A stretch of DNA of 64,000 nt from Spirochaetes bacterium GWB1_60_80 (GCA_001829185.1 MIAR01000023.1:62001-126000), one strand, 5' to 3'. Numbered from the stretch's first letter, positions 38,432 to 48,952 are shown. A program made the numbers and translations. The notes: generated by a model from the letters alone, not told the origin.

Positions 38432-38563
38432 CAGGTTGTTGAAAAAGCCGGTTGCTTTCTCAACAACCTTAACAATTCCTCGCATAGCTTGCGCTATGCT
38501 GCGTAATTGTACCGGCTTTTGAAGTGTTGAAAAGCCGCATCCGCGTTTTTCAACACCCTGTTA
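38429..38563 (-). mobile_element. Family A element, copy 3, between trxB and nagZ
   Basis: 135 bp, reversed relative to copies 1 and 2, bounded by TAACAGG and CCTGTTA. It supplies the trxB stop codon at one end. At the other end it contains the GTG (38524) from which the nagZ frame is open. Confidence 0.9.
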
Positions 38564-40503
38564 AGCCAGGCGTCGCCCAGCCGCCTCGGCCGCGTCGCTT
38601 TTTCTTTTTCCGCCTGGCCATACTGACTATTGTGGCCCTGGCTGTGGCGCTGGGTGTTGCTTGCGTCGGTGGCGGCTTGGCCTTGGGCAGCGTGGCTGTA
38701 CCGACCCTGCCGCCGCCCCGCGCCGGCGCCGACGGAAGCGCCGGTAGCGATGACGGTAGCGCCGCTGGCAGCGCTGGCCACGCGACTGAGGCCAGCGCTA
38801 TGTCGGTGACCAGCGCCGAGTCGGCGATCGGCCAGTCGGGTTTTGACTCGTTCTGGGACCTGACCAGCCTGCCCGAAGCGGCGGCCGTCGACTGGCTCTT
38901 TGGCCGGCTGAGCGACGACCAACGGCTCGCCCAGCTGTTCATGCTCACCTACAGCGGCGCGACGCCTGGGGCCGGCTTGCTGGACTGGTTCCAGCAACGC
39001 GGGCTGGGCGGCGTCAAGATTTTCGGCTGGAACGCCGAGAGCACGCTGTCGCTGGCCGGGGCGATGCGCGGTCTTTACGGCGCGGCCGATGGCGCGCCGC
39101 TGCAGATTCCGCCCCTGGTGGCTACCGACCAGGAAGGCGGCTGGATCCGGCATGTCCGCGGCGGCACCAGCCTAACCCCCGGCAACATGGCCATTGGCGC
39201 GGCCGGGCTGGCCGCCGATGCCTACCGCAGCGCCTACTACATCGGCCTGGAGCTGGCGGCCATCGGCATCAATATGAATTTCGGCCCGGCCGTCGACCTG
39301 GCCACCCGGCCGGACAGCGCCATCATTGGTTCGAGGGCCTTTTCGGCCGACCCGATGGCCAGCGCCATCCTGGCGGCGGCTTGGTCGCGCGGCATGCTTG
39401 ACGCCGGCGTCATCGCCACCGCCAAGCATTTTCCCGGTCACGGCGATACCGCGCTGGATTCGCACGGCGTCCTGCCCGTCATCCGGATCGACGAGGCCAT
39501 CCTGTGGCAACGCGAGCTGGTACCCTATCGCTTGCTGATCGCCGAGGGTTTGCCGGCCATCATGAGCGGCCACCTGTCCTATCCGCTGATCAGCGGCGAC
39601 GCCGTCCCGGCTTCCCTGTCGGCGGTGATGCTCAAGGGCATCTTGCGCCAGCGCCTGGGCTTTGACGGCTTGATCATTACCGACGACTTGATGATGAACG
39701 GCGCGGCCGCCCCGGGCGGGCTGGCCGAGACGGTTGAGCTGGCGTTGCGCGCCGGCAACGACATCGTGATGATTTCGCGCGAGCTGGACCCCGACGGTTC
39801 GGTCTGGCGCCATGCGCTGGACCTGTATCGGCGCGATACTAGCCTGGCTGCGGCCATCGATCAATCGGTTCGCCGGGTACTGCGCGCCAAGCTGCGCTAC
39901 TTCCTGCCGGGCGGCCGGGCGGGCATTGGGCCGGTGTCCGATCCAGAAAGCCATTTCCGCACTGCCGAGGCCAGCGCTTTTTTTCTCGGGCAAGCCCAGC
40001 GCTCCGCCACGGTGCTGGACGCCGCGACCTTTGAGCCGCTGGCTAATCGGCCGGGCATCATCCTGGCCGGCCAATTCAGCGACTTCTTCCAGGCCGCCTC
40101 CCGGGTTTATCCGACGGCGGCTACCTTTTCGCTTTCCTACCTCCCGGCCGACAGCGCTGATCCAGTGGAACTCGCGGCCTTTCGCCTGGCTATCGCCCGT
40201 CACGATACGGTAGTGCTATGCGTGGCCAATCGCGCTTCCGGCGCCTTCGCGCGCGCCGCGCTGCAAGCCGGTAAACGCCTGGTCATCATTTCCGTCTTGA
40301 ATCCGTATTACGCGCTCGAGTTCCGGCAACGGGCGGCGGTGATAGCCGTCTATTCCTTCGCCGCCGAGTCGTTCACGGCCGCCCTGGCGGTGCTGTCCGG
40401 CCAGAGCCAGGCCTGCGGGCGGCTGCCCCTGGAGGCGCTGCCGGCCATCGCCGGTAATCCAGTCGGGCGGTCGGCCGCCGGCGGGCAGGATGCCAGGCCA
40501 TGA
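38524..40503 (+). CDS. nagZ: Glycoside hydrolase family 3 beta-N-acetylhexosaminidase (NagZ-type)
   Basis: A GH3 enzyme that removes GlcNAc from peptidoglycan fragments. The signature KHFPGHGDTALDSHGVLPVI and the nucleophile motif IITDDLMMNGA are present, with NFGPAVDLA earlier. A C-terminal GH3 domain follows (about residues 470-659), which short cytoplasmic NagZ proteins lack. A hydrophobic segment after PRPRRFFFFR (FRLAILTIVALAVALGVAC) suggests a membrane anchor or signal. The frame opens at a GTG inside repeat A3, giving an N terminus VLKSRIRVFQHP made from the repeat. No better start with a Shine-Dalgarno is visible, so the native start may have been replaced. Overlaps the next gene (ATGA). 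Confidence 0.88.
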   Translation: MLKSRIRVFQHPVKPGVAQPPRPRRFFFFRLAILTIVALAVALGVACVGGGLALGSVAVPTLPPPRAGADGSAGSDDGSAAGSAGHATEASAMSVTSAESAIGQSGFDSFWDLTSLPEAAAVDWLFGRLSDDQRLAQLFMLTYSGATPGAGLLDWFQQRGLGGVKIFGWNAESTLSLAGAMRGLYGAADGAPLQIPPLVATDQEGGWIRHVRGGTSLTPGNMAIGAAGLAADAYRSAYYIGLELAAIGINMNFGPAVDLATRPDSAIIGSRAFSADPMASAILAAAWSRGMLDAGVIATAKHFPGHGDTALDSHGVLPVIRIDEAILWQRELVPYRLLIAEGLPAIMSGHLSYPLISGDAVPASLSAVMLKGILRQRLGFDGLIITDDLMMNGAAAPGGLAETVELALRAGNDIVMISRELDPDGSVWRHALDLYRRDTSLAAAIDQSVRRVLRAKLRYFLPGGRAGIGPVSDPESHFRTAEASAFFLGQAQRSATVLDAATFEPLANRPGIILAGQFSDFFQAASRVYPTAATFSLSYLPADSADPVELAAFRLAIARHDTVVLCVANRASGAFARAALQAGKRLVIISVLNPYYALEFRQRAAVIAVYSFAAESFTAALAVLSGQSQACGRLPLEALPAIAGNPVGRSAAGGQDARP

Positions 40504-41423
40504 ATCCGGCGCTGGCCGTGTCCCCCGACCTGAGTTGGACGGCTGCCTCAGCCCGCGACCAGGCGGCGATCAAGGCCTTCCTGACGGTACATGAAGCCTG
40601 GGCCTGCGGCTGCAGCGACAAAGTCCGGACGGCCCGTCTCGGTAAACGCTTTCTAACCGGCCAGAAGACCTTACTGGCCATGGGGCGAGACCGAAACGGC
40701 CAACTCGATTCACTGGTGCTTTTTTCGGCCAGCAGCCTGGTTTTTCCGGTCCTGAGCCCGCTGGCGTTGGCCCAGCCGGCCAGTCTGGAGAGCCTGCGCG
40801 CCTTCGCCGGCGGGCCGGGCGGCTATGGCCGGGTCCGGCCGCATTCCTGTATTGGCCTGCGCGACCAGGTCCAGGCGCTGGAGACGGCCTTCGGCTGGCG
40901 TCCCCAGGTCGGCGTCAACTATTTCGCCATGGCGCAAGGCGACCCGGAAGAGTTGTTAACGGTAGCGGCTGCTCCCCGCCCGGAGCGGCGGCTGCCGGGT
41001 CTGTCCGTCCGGCTGGCGGTCGCAACCGACTTGGCCGCGCTCTTGCCGCTGGCCTGCGCCTATGACCGCGAGGAAGTCCTCACCGCTAACCATGCCTTCA
41101 ACGCCGAATGGTGCCGGGCGGCTCAGGTGAACAGCCTGCGCCATTTTACGGTTATTCTGGCCGAGCTGGACGGAAGGGCCATCGGGCGGGTTCAGACCAA
41201 CGCCGTCGGCTATAGCCGCGAGCAGATCGGTGGCGTGTATGTGGCGCCAACCTGGCGCGGCCGGGGCGTGGCCCGCGCCATGATGAGCCTGATGCTGGCC
41301 GAGCTCGGCCGACGGGGCCGCCTGGCCAGCCTGTTCGTCAAGCGGCGCAATCAGGTGGCCATCGGCTTGTATGAAAGTCTTGGCTTCCGTAAGGTAGCCG
41401 ATTACCGGGTGGATTATTTCTGA
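40500..41423 (+). CDS. GNAT-family N-acetyltransferase
   Basis: The C-terminal GNAT domain (about residues 162-307) shows the acetyl-CoA loop GGVYVAPTWRGRGVARAMMS and LYESLGFRKVADY. The N-terminal part (1-155) is a second, divergent domain with Cys/Trp-rich VHEAWACGCSDKV and probably a degenerate GNAT copy. The substrate is unknown. The start overlaps the nagZ stop (ATGA), so it is translated with nagZ; an amino-sugar or cell-wall amine substrate is possible but only inferred. It ends five bases before the convergent DapF-like gene. Confidence 0.85.
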   Translation: MNPALAVSPDLSWTAASARDQAAIKAFLTVHEAWACGCSDKVRTARLGKRFLTGQKTLLAMGRDRNGQLDSLVLFSASSLVFPVLSPLALAQPASLESLRAFAGGPGGYGRVRPHSCIGLRDQVQALETAFGWRPQVGVNYFAMAQGDPEELLTVAAAPRPERRLPGLSVRLAVATDLAALLPLACAYDREEVLTANHAFNAEWCRAAQVNSLRHFTVILAELDGRAIGRVQTNAVGYSREQIGGVYVAPTWRGRGVARAMMSLMLAELGRRGRLASLFVKRRNQVAIGLYESLGFRKVADYRVDYF

Positions 41424-41428
41424 CCGGT

Positions 41429-42259
41429 TTAAGGGTTTGTCGGGCTTAGGTCGTTCGGGCCGGTTTCCGGCTGCCAGGATTCGCCCTTCAGGGCATAGCC
41501 GACCGGCGCGGCCACGAAGACCGACTGGTCGGCGGCCTTGTAGGCTACCAGGTCGGCCTGGCCGTGCCGGATGGCCACCTCGGGTTCGCAGAAACCCCAG
41601 GCTCCGGCCACCACCAGCGACCAGGCCGCGCCAGCCAAGGGGTCGATACCGGTGCAGCGCATGGTCAACTGCTGCCGGCTGATGACGCCGAGCTCGACCC
41701 TGGTCGTTTCCGGTTGGCGCTGGCCGGAGCGGCTACTGCCGGCTGGCCGGCGGCGGAGGGGGCCGTCCAGGACGTCGACGGCCAGCCGTCCGTCAGCCAG
41801 GTCCAGGAGGGCGGTGCCGGCGTAGTTGTCGGCGGCAAGCTTGCCGGCCTGGCGAGTCGGTCGGCGCAGCCCGGCCTGCGGCTGGTAATCGGCGGCCGTC
41901 AGTAGCCGCAGGCCGAAGGCCTGGGAATCAAACATGATTAGCTCGCTATAGCCGGACGTGCCCAGCAGCCGGAGACTGTCGCCTTCGGCCTGACCGGTGT
42001 CGAACAGCCAGCGCGCGGCGCAGAGCAGGGCCGCCGGGCTGGCTGGCCCGACCCGGCCCCGGGCGCTCCATTGCCGGACGATGGTATCGGACTGGCTGCG
42101 TTCCAGGACGACCAACCCGTCGGCGCCGGCGCCGTGCAGTCGATGGCACAGGCTGCGGGCAACCCGATCCCAGGCGCCGTCCTTAAGCGAGGCGGCGCTA
42201 TTGTCTATGAGCAGCCAGGCCGTGCCGGCGGTATGCAGTTTGTAGAACGTCAGGTCCAT
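41429..42259 (-). CDS. Degenerate DapF-like (diaminopimelate epimerase fold) protein
   Basis: The N-terminal pattern FYKLHTAGTAWLLIDN and LCHRLHGAGADGLVVLER follows diaminopimelate epimerase (KMHGxGNDF, RHxGIGADG). Both catalytic cysteine motifs of DapF are missing: the CGNGxR position reads PASPAALLCAARW and the second reads VAGAWGFCEPE. The protein is 276 residues, near normal length, and not frame-disrupted. It is therefore a catalytically altered homologue or a pseudo-enzyme rather than an active DapF. No Shine-Dalgarno is visible; a promoter sits so close that the mRNA may start at the ATG. Confidence 0.75.
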   Translation of the reverse strand: MDLTFYKLHTAGTAWLLIDNSAASLKDGAWDRVARSLCHRLHGAGADGLVVLERSQSDTIVRQWSARGRVGPASPAALLCAARWLFDTGQAEGDSLRLLGTSGYSELIMFDSQAFGLRLLTAADYQPQAGLRRPTRQAGKLAADNYAGTALLDLADGRLAVDVLDGPLRRRPAGSSRSGQRQPETTRVELGVISRQQLTMRCTGIDPLAGAAWSLVVAGAWGFCEPEVAIRHGQADLVAYKAADQSVFVAAPVGYALKGESWQPETGPNDLSPTNP

Positions 42260-42265
42260 GCGGCG

Positions 42266-42294
42266 AGCATAGCCTATCGGGCGGCGCGCGACAA
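42266..42294 (-). promoter_or_regulatory. Promoter abutting the DapF-like gene (possible leaderless mRNA)
   Basis: Minus strand: TTGTCG (42294-42289), 17-base spacer, TATGCT (42271-42266), then only six bases (CGCCGC) before ATG at 42259. There is no Shine-Dalgarno between. Confidence 0.5.
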
Positions 42295-42340
42295 TACGGT
42301 CGGCCGCTGGCTGACACAGCCCGCTGGCGCTATGCTATAC

Positions 42341-42497
42341 TAGGAGCCTGTCAGGCTTTGAAACGCGAAGAATGATGGTCGGGGAAAATGGGGAGACAAA
42401 TCTGATGAATCCAGAATCTCGGGAGATTTTTCACGCTTTTTGGCCGATCTCGGCGCCCCACGGCCCAAAATCGGTTCGTCAATCGGGCCATACAGGG
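42341..42497 (+). mobile_element. Family B element, partial copy 2, directly before rnhB
   Basis: Begins with the B terminal repeat TAGGAGCCTGTC and continues through the shared interior (TTTTTGGCCGATCTCGGCGC; AATCGGTTCGTCAATCGGGC). It stops matching B1 at about 42497, three bases before the rnhB ATG. The right end is missing. Confidence 0.8.
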
Positions 42498-42499
42498 CT

Positions 42500-43150
42500 A
42501 TGAAACGCAAGCAAGACGCGGGGCGGCCGAGGCCTGACGGCCCGGCGCCGCCGTTCGCGGCCGCCGCCGCGCCGGACTGGTCGGCCTGGCCGGTCTGCGG
42601 CATCGACGAGGCCGGTCGCGGTCCGCTCGCCGGTCCGGTCTACGCCGCCGCCGTGGTGCTGCCGCCGGATTTTCCCCTGAACCTGCTGGACGATTCCAAG
42701 CGCTTGAAAGAAGGCGCCCGCCAGGCGGCCTTCACGGTCATCGCCGAACGCGCCTGGTGGGCCATCGACTGGTCGACCCCGGCCGAGATTGACGAAATCA
42801 ACATCCTGCAAGCCAGCCTGCTGGCCATGCGCCGCGCCTGGCGGCAGCTGCAAGCCAGGCTGCCGGACAACCTGCGCGCCTGCCCGGTGCTGGTGGACGG
42901 CAACCGGCCGCCCGATCTGCCCGGCGGCTGCCGGACCGTCGTCCGGGGAGACAGCCTGGTGCCGGCCATCATGGCGGCCTCGATCCTGGCCAAGGTGGCC
43001 CGCGACCGGGCCATGGTTCGCTTCGACTGGCTGTACCCGGAATACGGCTACGCCCGGCACAAGGGTTACCCGACGGCCGCCCACCGGGCCTGCTGCCTGT
43101 CTATCGGGCCCTCGCCCTTGCAGCGCCTAACCTTCCGTTGCCAAGTCTGA
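42500..43150 (+). CDS. rnhB: Ribonuclease HII
   Basis: RNase HII cuts RNA in RNA-DNA hybrids, including single ribonucleotides in DNA. The catalytic acids are in VCGIDEAGRGPLAGP (Asp-Glu), VLVDGN and the later VARDRAM segment; DSKRLKEG, MAASILAKVARDR and YGYARHKGYPTAAH are further family blocks. The likely ATG at 42500 follows the truncated repeat B2 with almost no ribosome-binding site (AGGG two bases upstream). The frame is also open through part of the repeat to about 42440, so the natural start may have been lost or moved. The N terminus is an Ala/Pro-rich extension. Confidence 0.93.
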   Translation: MKRKQDAGRPRPDGPAPPFAAAAAPDWSAWPVCGIDEAGRGPLAGPVYAAAVVLPPDFPLNLLDDSKRLKEGARQAAFTVIAERAWWAIDWSTPAEIDEINILQASLLAMRRAWRQLQARLPDNLRACPVLVDGNRPPDLPGGCRTVVRGDSLVPAIMAASILAKVARDRAMVRFDWLYPEYGYARHKGYPTAAHRACCLSIGPSPLQRLTFRCQV

Positions 43151-43188
43151 GCGTCGGTACACAGTAGTCGTTTTAGGTCGTTGCAGGC

Positions 43189-43194
43189 TATAAT
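43189..43194 (+). promoter_or_regulatory. Consensus -10 box upstream of arcC
   Basis: Exact TATAAT, 57 bases before the arcC ATG. No good -35 hexamer is seen at 16-18 bases upstream. Confidence 0.4.
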
Positions 43195-43251
43195 CACCGC
43201 CCCGTCAGCCGGCTGCCAGTCGGCTCACTTCGCGTAAAAAGGAAGGTTTCT

Positions 43252-44196
43252 ATGCACGCAAAGACCATCGTGGTCGCCCTCGGCGGCAATGCCCTGATCG
43301 AGGAAGGCACCAAAGGCACTATCGAAGAGCAGTTCGCCAACACCCGCAAGAGCATGGCGGCCATCGTCGGCCTCATCAAAGAAGGCCATCACGTCGTCCT
43401 CAGCCACGGCAACGGCCCGCAGGCCGGCGTCCACCTGGTGCGCAACGAGGTCGGCTCCAGCAACGGCGCCGCCCCGTCGCCGCTCAACGTTATCGTGGCC
43501 GACACCCAGGGCTCCATCGGCTACATGATCCAGCAATGCCTGCACAATGCGCTGATCAAGGCCGGCGTCAAGAAGGACGTCGTCACCGTGGTCACCCAGG
43601 TGGTGGTCGACAAGAACGACCCGTCCATGAAGAACCCCACCAAGTACGTCGGCCTTTATTTTAAGGAAGGCGACCTGGAAGCCTGCGGGGCCAAGGGTTG
43701 GGTGATGAAGGAAGACCCGGGCCGCGGTTTTAGGCGCGTGGTGGCCAGCCCTATCCCGGTGGACGTGGTCGAGAAGGAGACCATCCACGAGTTGTTGAAG
43801 AGCGGCAAGGTAGTTATCGCCGTCGGTGGCGGCGGCGTGCCGGTCTGCCGCGACAAGGACGGCAGCCTGGAAGGCGTCGACGCCGTCATCGACAAGGATC
43901 GGGCCAGCGCCCTGTTGGCCAGCCAGATCAAGGCCGACGAGCTGGTCATCCTGACCGGGGTCGACAAGGTGGCCATTAACTTCAAGAAACCCGATATGAA
44001 GGTTCTGGACAAGATGACCGTGGCCGAGGCTCAGAAGCACCTGGCCGACAAGCAGTTCCCGGCCGGCTCGATGGGCCCGAAGATCGAGGCCGCCATCGAC
44101 TTCATCAAGCTGGGCGGCAAGCTGGTCGTCATCACCAGCCTGGAGAAAGCCCAGGCCGCGGTCGACGGCACCGAAGGCACCCGCGTCGTTCCGTAA
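43252..44196 (+). CDS. arcC: Carbamate kinase
   Basis: Makes ATP from carbamoyl phosphate, the last step of arginine deiminase-type fermentation. The start KTIVVALGGNALIEEGTKG, SHGNGPQAGVHLV, the KEDPGRGFRRVVASPIPVDV block and VIAVGGGGVPVCRD identify the family; SMGPKIEAAIDFI is the C-terminal signature. Length is normal at 314. GGAAGG lies eight bases before the ATG. It is monocistronic: a strong terminator follows. No arginine deiminase gene lies in the window. Confidence 0.96.
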   Translation: MHAKTIVVALGGNALIEEGTKGTIEEQFANTRKSMAAIVGLIKEGHHVVLSHGNGPQAGVHLVRNEVGSSNGAAPSPLNVIVADTQGSIGYMIQQCLHNALIKAGVKKDVVTVVTQVVVDKNDPSMKNPTKYVGLYFKEGDLEACGAKGWVMKEDPGRGFRRVVASPIPVDVVEKETIHELLKSGKVVIAVGGGGVPVCRDKDGSLEGVDAVIDKDRASALLASQIKADELVILTGVDKVAINFKKPDMKVLDKMTVAEAQKHLADKQFPAGSMGPKIEAAIDFIKLGGKLVVITSLEKAQAAVDGTEGTRVVP

Positions 44197-44261
44197 TTGC
44201 CGCCCAGACCGCGCCTTGGAACGCCCTGGTGGTGTTTTCTGGGCGCGGTTGCGAAGCAATA

Positions 44262-44303
44262 GAGCCCGCCCACCGTCAAGGTAGGGCGGGCTCGGTTTTT
44301 TTT
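44262..44303 (+). terminator. Rho-independent terminator after arcC
   Basis: Perfect ten-pair stem GAGCCCGCCC / GGGCGGGCTC with a 12-base loop, followed by GG and eight T residues. Confidence 0.92.
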
Positions 44304-44335
44304 AAAAGGTGGTTGGCGGCCGCCCGCTTACCGGC

Positions 44336-46177
<1,842 letters not shown>

Positions 46178-46487
46178 GGATGATCCTTTCTGGCCGCGTT
46201 CCTGCCACAACCCCTGGAGTCTGTCGGAAGACGGCGCCGGCGCGGCCCGATCTATCGCCGGGGCGCGCACAGCCAGTACTGTAGCGCAGCCAGGTGGAGG
46301 CGTCAAGTCGGATTCTTGCCGACTAGCCGAGACGCCGCCAGCTTGTTCGCTAGCCGATAAGCGGCGCTAGCCGGACTGGGCAAAAAGCGCCATACTGGCC
46401 CGGTATGAGAATCACGCCCAGGAATGCCTCAAGCGCCATGATACGCCCCGCCAGTCCGCCGTCCCAGTCCGCTCAGGGGCTGGCGCC
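46178..46487. other. Divergent intergenic region glmS/birA
   Basis: 310 bases without a supportable gene. It holds the minus-strand glmS promoter (46278-46306). A repeated-looking Gly/Ala-codon-like G+C-rich remainder shows no RNA structure I can assign. I found no convincing promoter for birA. Confidence 0.6.
46278..46306 (-). promoter_or_regulatory. Promoter for glmS
   Basis: Minus strand: TTGACG (46306-46301), 17-base spacer, TACAGT (46283-46278). The -35 is five of six and the -10 four of six. It gives a leader of roughly 95 bases. Confidence 0.55.
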
Positions 46488-47276
46488 ATGACGCCGCCAC
46501 CGCCCGTCCCGCCGGTTCAGATACCAGGCGCCTGGCCATGGCCCGATTTCAAGTTCTGGCAGGTCGCGTCGACGACCAGCACCATGGACGACGCCCGTCT
46601 GCAGCGTGCCGCCGGCTGCCGGCGCGGCGGCGTGCTGGCCGACGCCCAAAGCGCCGGCCGCGGCCGGCTACCCGGCCGGCGCTGGCAGGCCGAACCCGGA
46701 GCCAGCCTGCTGTGCACCCTCTGGCTGCCGCGGGCCGAATTCCAGGCGGCGCCGCCATCGCTGCTGGTAGGCGCGGCCGTGCGCCTGGCGCTGGAACAAT
46801 GTCTGACCGGCGAGCTGGGTCGCCTTGAGATCAAGTGGCCCAACGATCTACTGGTGGACGGCCGCAAGCTGGCCGGCCTGCTCTGCGAGGCCGCCGGCGA
46901 TACCGTTTTTTGCGGCCTGGGCTTGAATATCGAACCGGTGACCGTCGGTGCGGCCGCGGCGGCCGCCTTCCGCCGGCCGCCGACCTCGTTGCGCCAAGCC
47001 TTCGGTCAGGCGCCGGAGCGCGGTCGTCTGCTGGCTGCCCTGGCGGACAGCTTGGCCGCCTTGTGCGGGGGCCGACTAGATTGGCTCGAAGTGGTCCAGG
47101 CCCACTTGGCCTGGCGCGGGCAGACGGTCGAATTCCGCCCTGGTCTGGGCAATGGCCCGGCCGTCCGCGGTCGCCTGGATGGCGTGGCCGTCGACGGCAG
47201 CCTGGTTTTAACCACGGACGCTGGCTGGTATTGCGCTCTGTCCGGCGAATTAACGTTGGTTGGCGGGCTGGAATAA
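46488..47276 (+). CDS. birA: Biotin-protein ligase (no DNA-binding domain)
   Basis: Attaches biotin to carrier proteins such as those of acetyl-CoA carboxylase or oxaloacetate decarboxylase. The biotinyl-AMP loop is present as GRGRLPGRRW (GRGRxxRxW type with an inserted Pro-Gly pair), followed by IKWPNDLLVDGRKLAGLLCE and the GLGLNIEPV segment. At 262 residues it has only the catalytic and C-terminal domains, lacking the N-terminal helix-turn-helix of the E. coli repressor-type BirA. AGGGG lies nine bases before the ATG. Confidence 0.92.
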   Translation: MTPPPPVPPVQIPGAWPWPDFKFWQVASTTSTMDDARLQRAAGCRRGGVLADAQSAGRGRLPGRRWQAEPGASLLCTLWLPRAEFQAAPPSLLVGAAVRLALEQCLTGELGRLEIKWPNDLLVDGRKLAGLLCEAAGDTVFCGLGLNIEPVTVGAAAAAAFRRPPTSLRQAFGQAPERGRLLAALADSLAALCGGRLDWLEVVQAHLAWRGQTVEFRPGLGNGPAVRGRLDGVAVDGSLVLTTDAGWYCALSGELTLVGGLE

Positions 47277-47290
47277 TTTAGCCTGACTTA

Positions 47291-47319
47291 TTGACCAGCG
47301 GCACAGAGCATAGTAAGCT
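47291..47319 (+). promoter_or_regulatory. Possible promoter for the DUF5312-like gene
   Basis: TTGACC (47291-47296), 17-base spacer, TAAGCT (47314-47319). The -35 is good and the -10 weak. The ATG is only eight bases beyond the -10. Confidence 0.35.
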
Positions 47320-47327
47320 GTGCAGGT

Positions 47328-48905
47328 ATGGCAAACAAGCTCGACGCACCCGGTAAACCGCAATCCGGCACCAAAGGCGAGGGGGGAGGCTTTCTCCAGC
47401 GCCTGTTTAATATATTCCTCGGGGGAGGTGACCCGGATGCCGAGCGCAAGAAGCAACTGCGCCTGCTCGGCAAGGATCTGACGCACTCGCGCTTTAAATT
47501 CTATCGACCAAAGAGTTTTGAGGCTCTTCCCGGGCTGGCCCGGTTTTTCTACGAGGTCTACAAGACGGTCGCCCCGGCCCAGGTCAGCCTCAACAACGCC
47601 GCCTCCAGCGGTGTCCTCAAGGCCTTCGTCATCGAGAGTTTTCTGGGCGCCGAACAAAAGGCCATCCTGGAGCGCCTGACCGAACCCTATATCATGGAGC
47701 AGTCCAAGACCAAAGCCACCAAGGATCTGCAGGAACAAGTCAAGCACGACATGATCAATTTCTTCGCCGCCATCGACGCCGAACGCAGCACCCAGATCGA
47801 CGGCGCCTACAATGTCCTCTTGACCTTCATCAACTTTACCAATTTCGACTTTTACTTCCTGCTCAAAAAATTCGACGCCAACATCACCGAGCGTTCCTTC
47901 GCCTACAACCCGCGCTTCGAGCCGATCTCGGCCGACTATATCGCCGACGACATGGCTGATTTCCTTGAGGTATTCATGAGCCTGAACCTGGAGGCCGACT
48001 GGAAGCGCATCTTTGGCGCTCTTAAGGAATACCGGAATATCGACGTCATCCAGATCGATACCTGGCAGAAGCTGATACCGGCCCTGGCCGAGGTCCGCAA
48101 AGGCCAAATCCTGGAACAGGTCGTCCGCCACGTCAAGCAAGATCCCTATATGCTCTTTTCGCCGCGCCTGGCCAACGAGCGCATCGTCGAGCCGTATATC
48201 GACAAGATCAAGAACCAGACCACCATGCTCATCCAGAAGATTTCCCAGGAGCGGCGCTCCAGCAAAATCGAGGAACTATCCAAGGCGGTTTTCGGCACCA
48301 GCGTCATCCTGCGCATGAAGAATTATACCGAGAAGGCCAACCTGGTCTATGCCAAGAAAATGCTGGGCGGCTATATCCAGACGGCGGCGCTCAATTACCT
48401 GAAGGCCTACCTGATGGATTATTTCAAGAAGGACATCCGCGAGCTGGTCGACGTGCTCCTTATCCGCGGCCAGTGGGGCACCAATATCCAGTCGCAGCAG
48501 CTATCGGACAGCTACCACGTCATGCTGGATATGTCGGACCAGATCATCCGCTTCGACGACAACCTGGCCGACGACGGCGACATGGGCAGCCGGCTGCGCA
48601 ATGCCGTCAACAAGGCCGACCGCGACAAGGACGCCGGCAAATACCTGCGCCAGCTGCTTAAGGATACCAACGACATGGCCACCGCCATCGTCAATAAGTC
48701 GGCCGTTAACCTGATCACCATCGGGCGCCATTTGCGCGGCATGATCGACGACCTCAGCAAGCCGCACCACGAGATGATCCTCAATTGGCGCGAGATCGAA
48801 AACGTCAGCGGCAAGCCGATGAAGGAGCACCTGACCCAGATCTACAAGAAGATTTACTACATGGTTCAGTTACTGCAGTATTACGTCAAGGAAGACAAGG
48901 AATAA
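47328..48905 (+). CDS. Conserved spirochaete protein, DUF5312-like
   Basis: The 525-residue, mostly helical soluble protein has no signal peptide. It starts with a Gly/Lys-rich disordered segment and an amphipathic stretch GGGFLQRLFNIFLGGGDPD, then long helices rich in Lys/Asp/Phe (KFYRPKSFEALPGLARFFYE, FDFYFLLKKFDANITERSF), ending in VQLLQYYVKEDKE. From memory it resembles the treponemal DUF5312 family of unknown function; I cannot verify this here. The gene stands alone between birA and a bidirectional terminator. Confidence 0.8.
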   Translation: MANKLDAPGKPQSGTKGEGGGFLQRLFNIFLGGGDPDAERKKQLRLLGKDLTHSRFKFYRPKSFEALPGLARFFYEVYKTVAPAQVSLNNAASSGVLKAFVIESFLGAEQKAILERLTEPYIMEQSKTKATKDLQEQVKHDMINFFAAIDAERSTQIDGAYNVLLTFINFTNFDFYFLLKKFDANITERSFAYNPRFEPISADYIADDMADFLEVFMSLNLEADWKRIFGALKEYRNIDVIQIDTWQKLIPALAEVRKGQILEQVVRHVKQDPYMLFSPRLANERIVEPYIDKIKNQTTMLIQKISQERRSSKIEELSKAVFGTSVILRMKNYTEKANLVYAKKMLGGYIQTAALNYLKAYLMDYFKKDIRELVDVLLIRGQWGTNIQSQQLSDSYHVMLDMSDQIIRFDDNLADDGDMGSRLRNAVNKADRDKDAGKYLRQLLKDTNDMATAIVNKSAVNLITIGRHLRGMIDDLSKPHHEMILNWREIENVSGKPMKEHLTQIYKKIYYMVQLLQYYVKEDKE

Positions 48906-48921
48906 TTACCAGTTGCCCTGT

Positions 48922-48952
48922 AAAAAGCCGGCCCCTCGGGGCCGGCTTTTTT
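48922..48952. terminator. Bidirectional terminator between the DUF5312-like gene and hflX
   Basis: AAAAAGCCGGCCCC, two-base loop TC, GGGGCCGGCTTTTTT: a long perfect stem with T runs on both strands. It can end transcription from either side. Confidence 0.92.

Noticed and set aside
38429-38563. Family A hairpins as a CRISPR array or tRNA
   Set aside because: Copies are single, dispersed and 135 bp, with no spacers. No cloverleaf, T-loop or acceptor pairing can be drawn.
46178-46310. glmS ribozyme or riboswitch in the glmS leader
   Set aside because: No recognisable glmS ribozyme core was seen, and the leader after the promoter is only about 95 bases.
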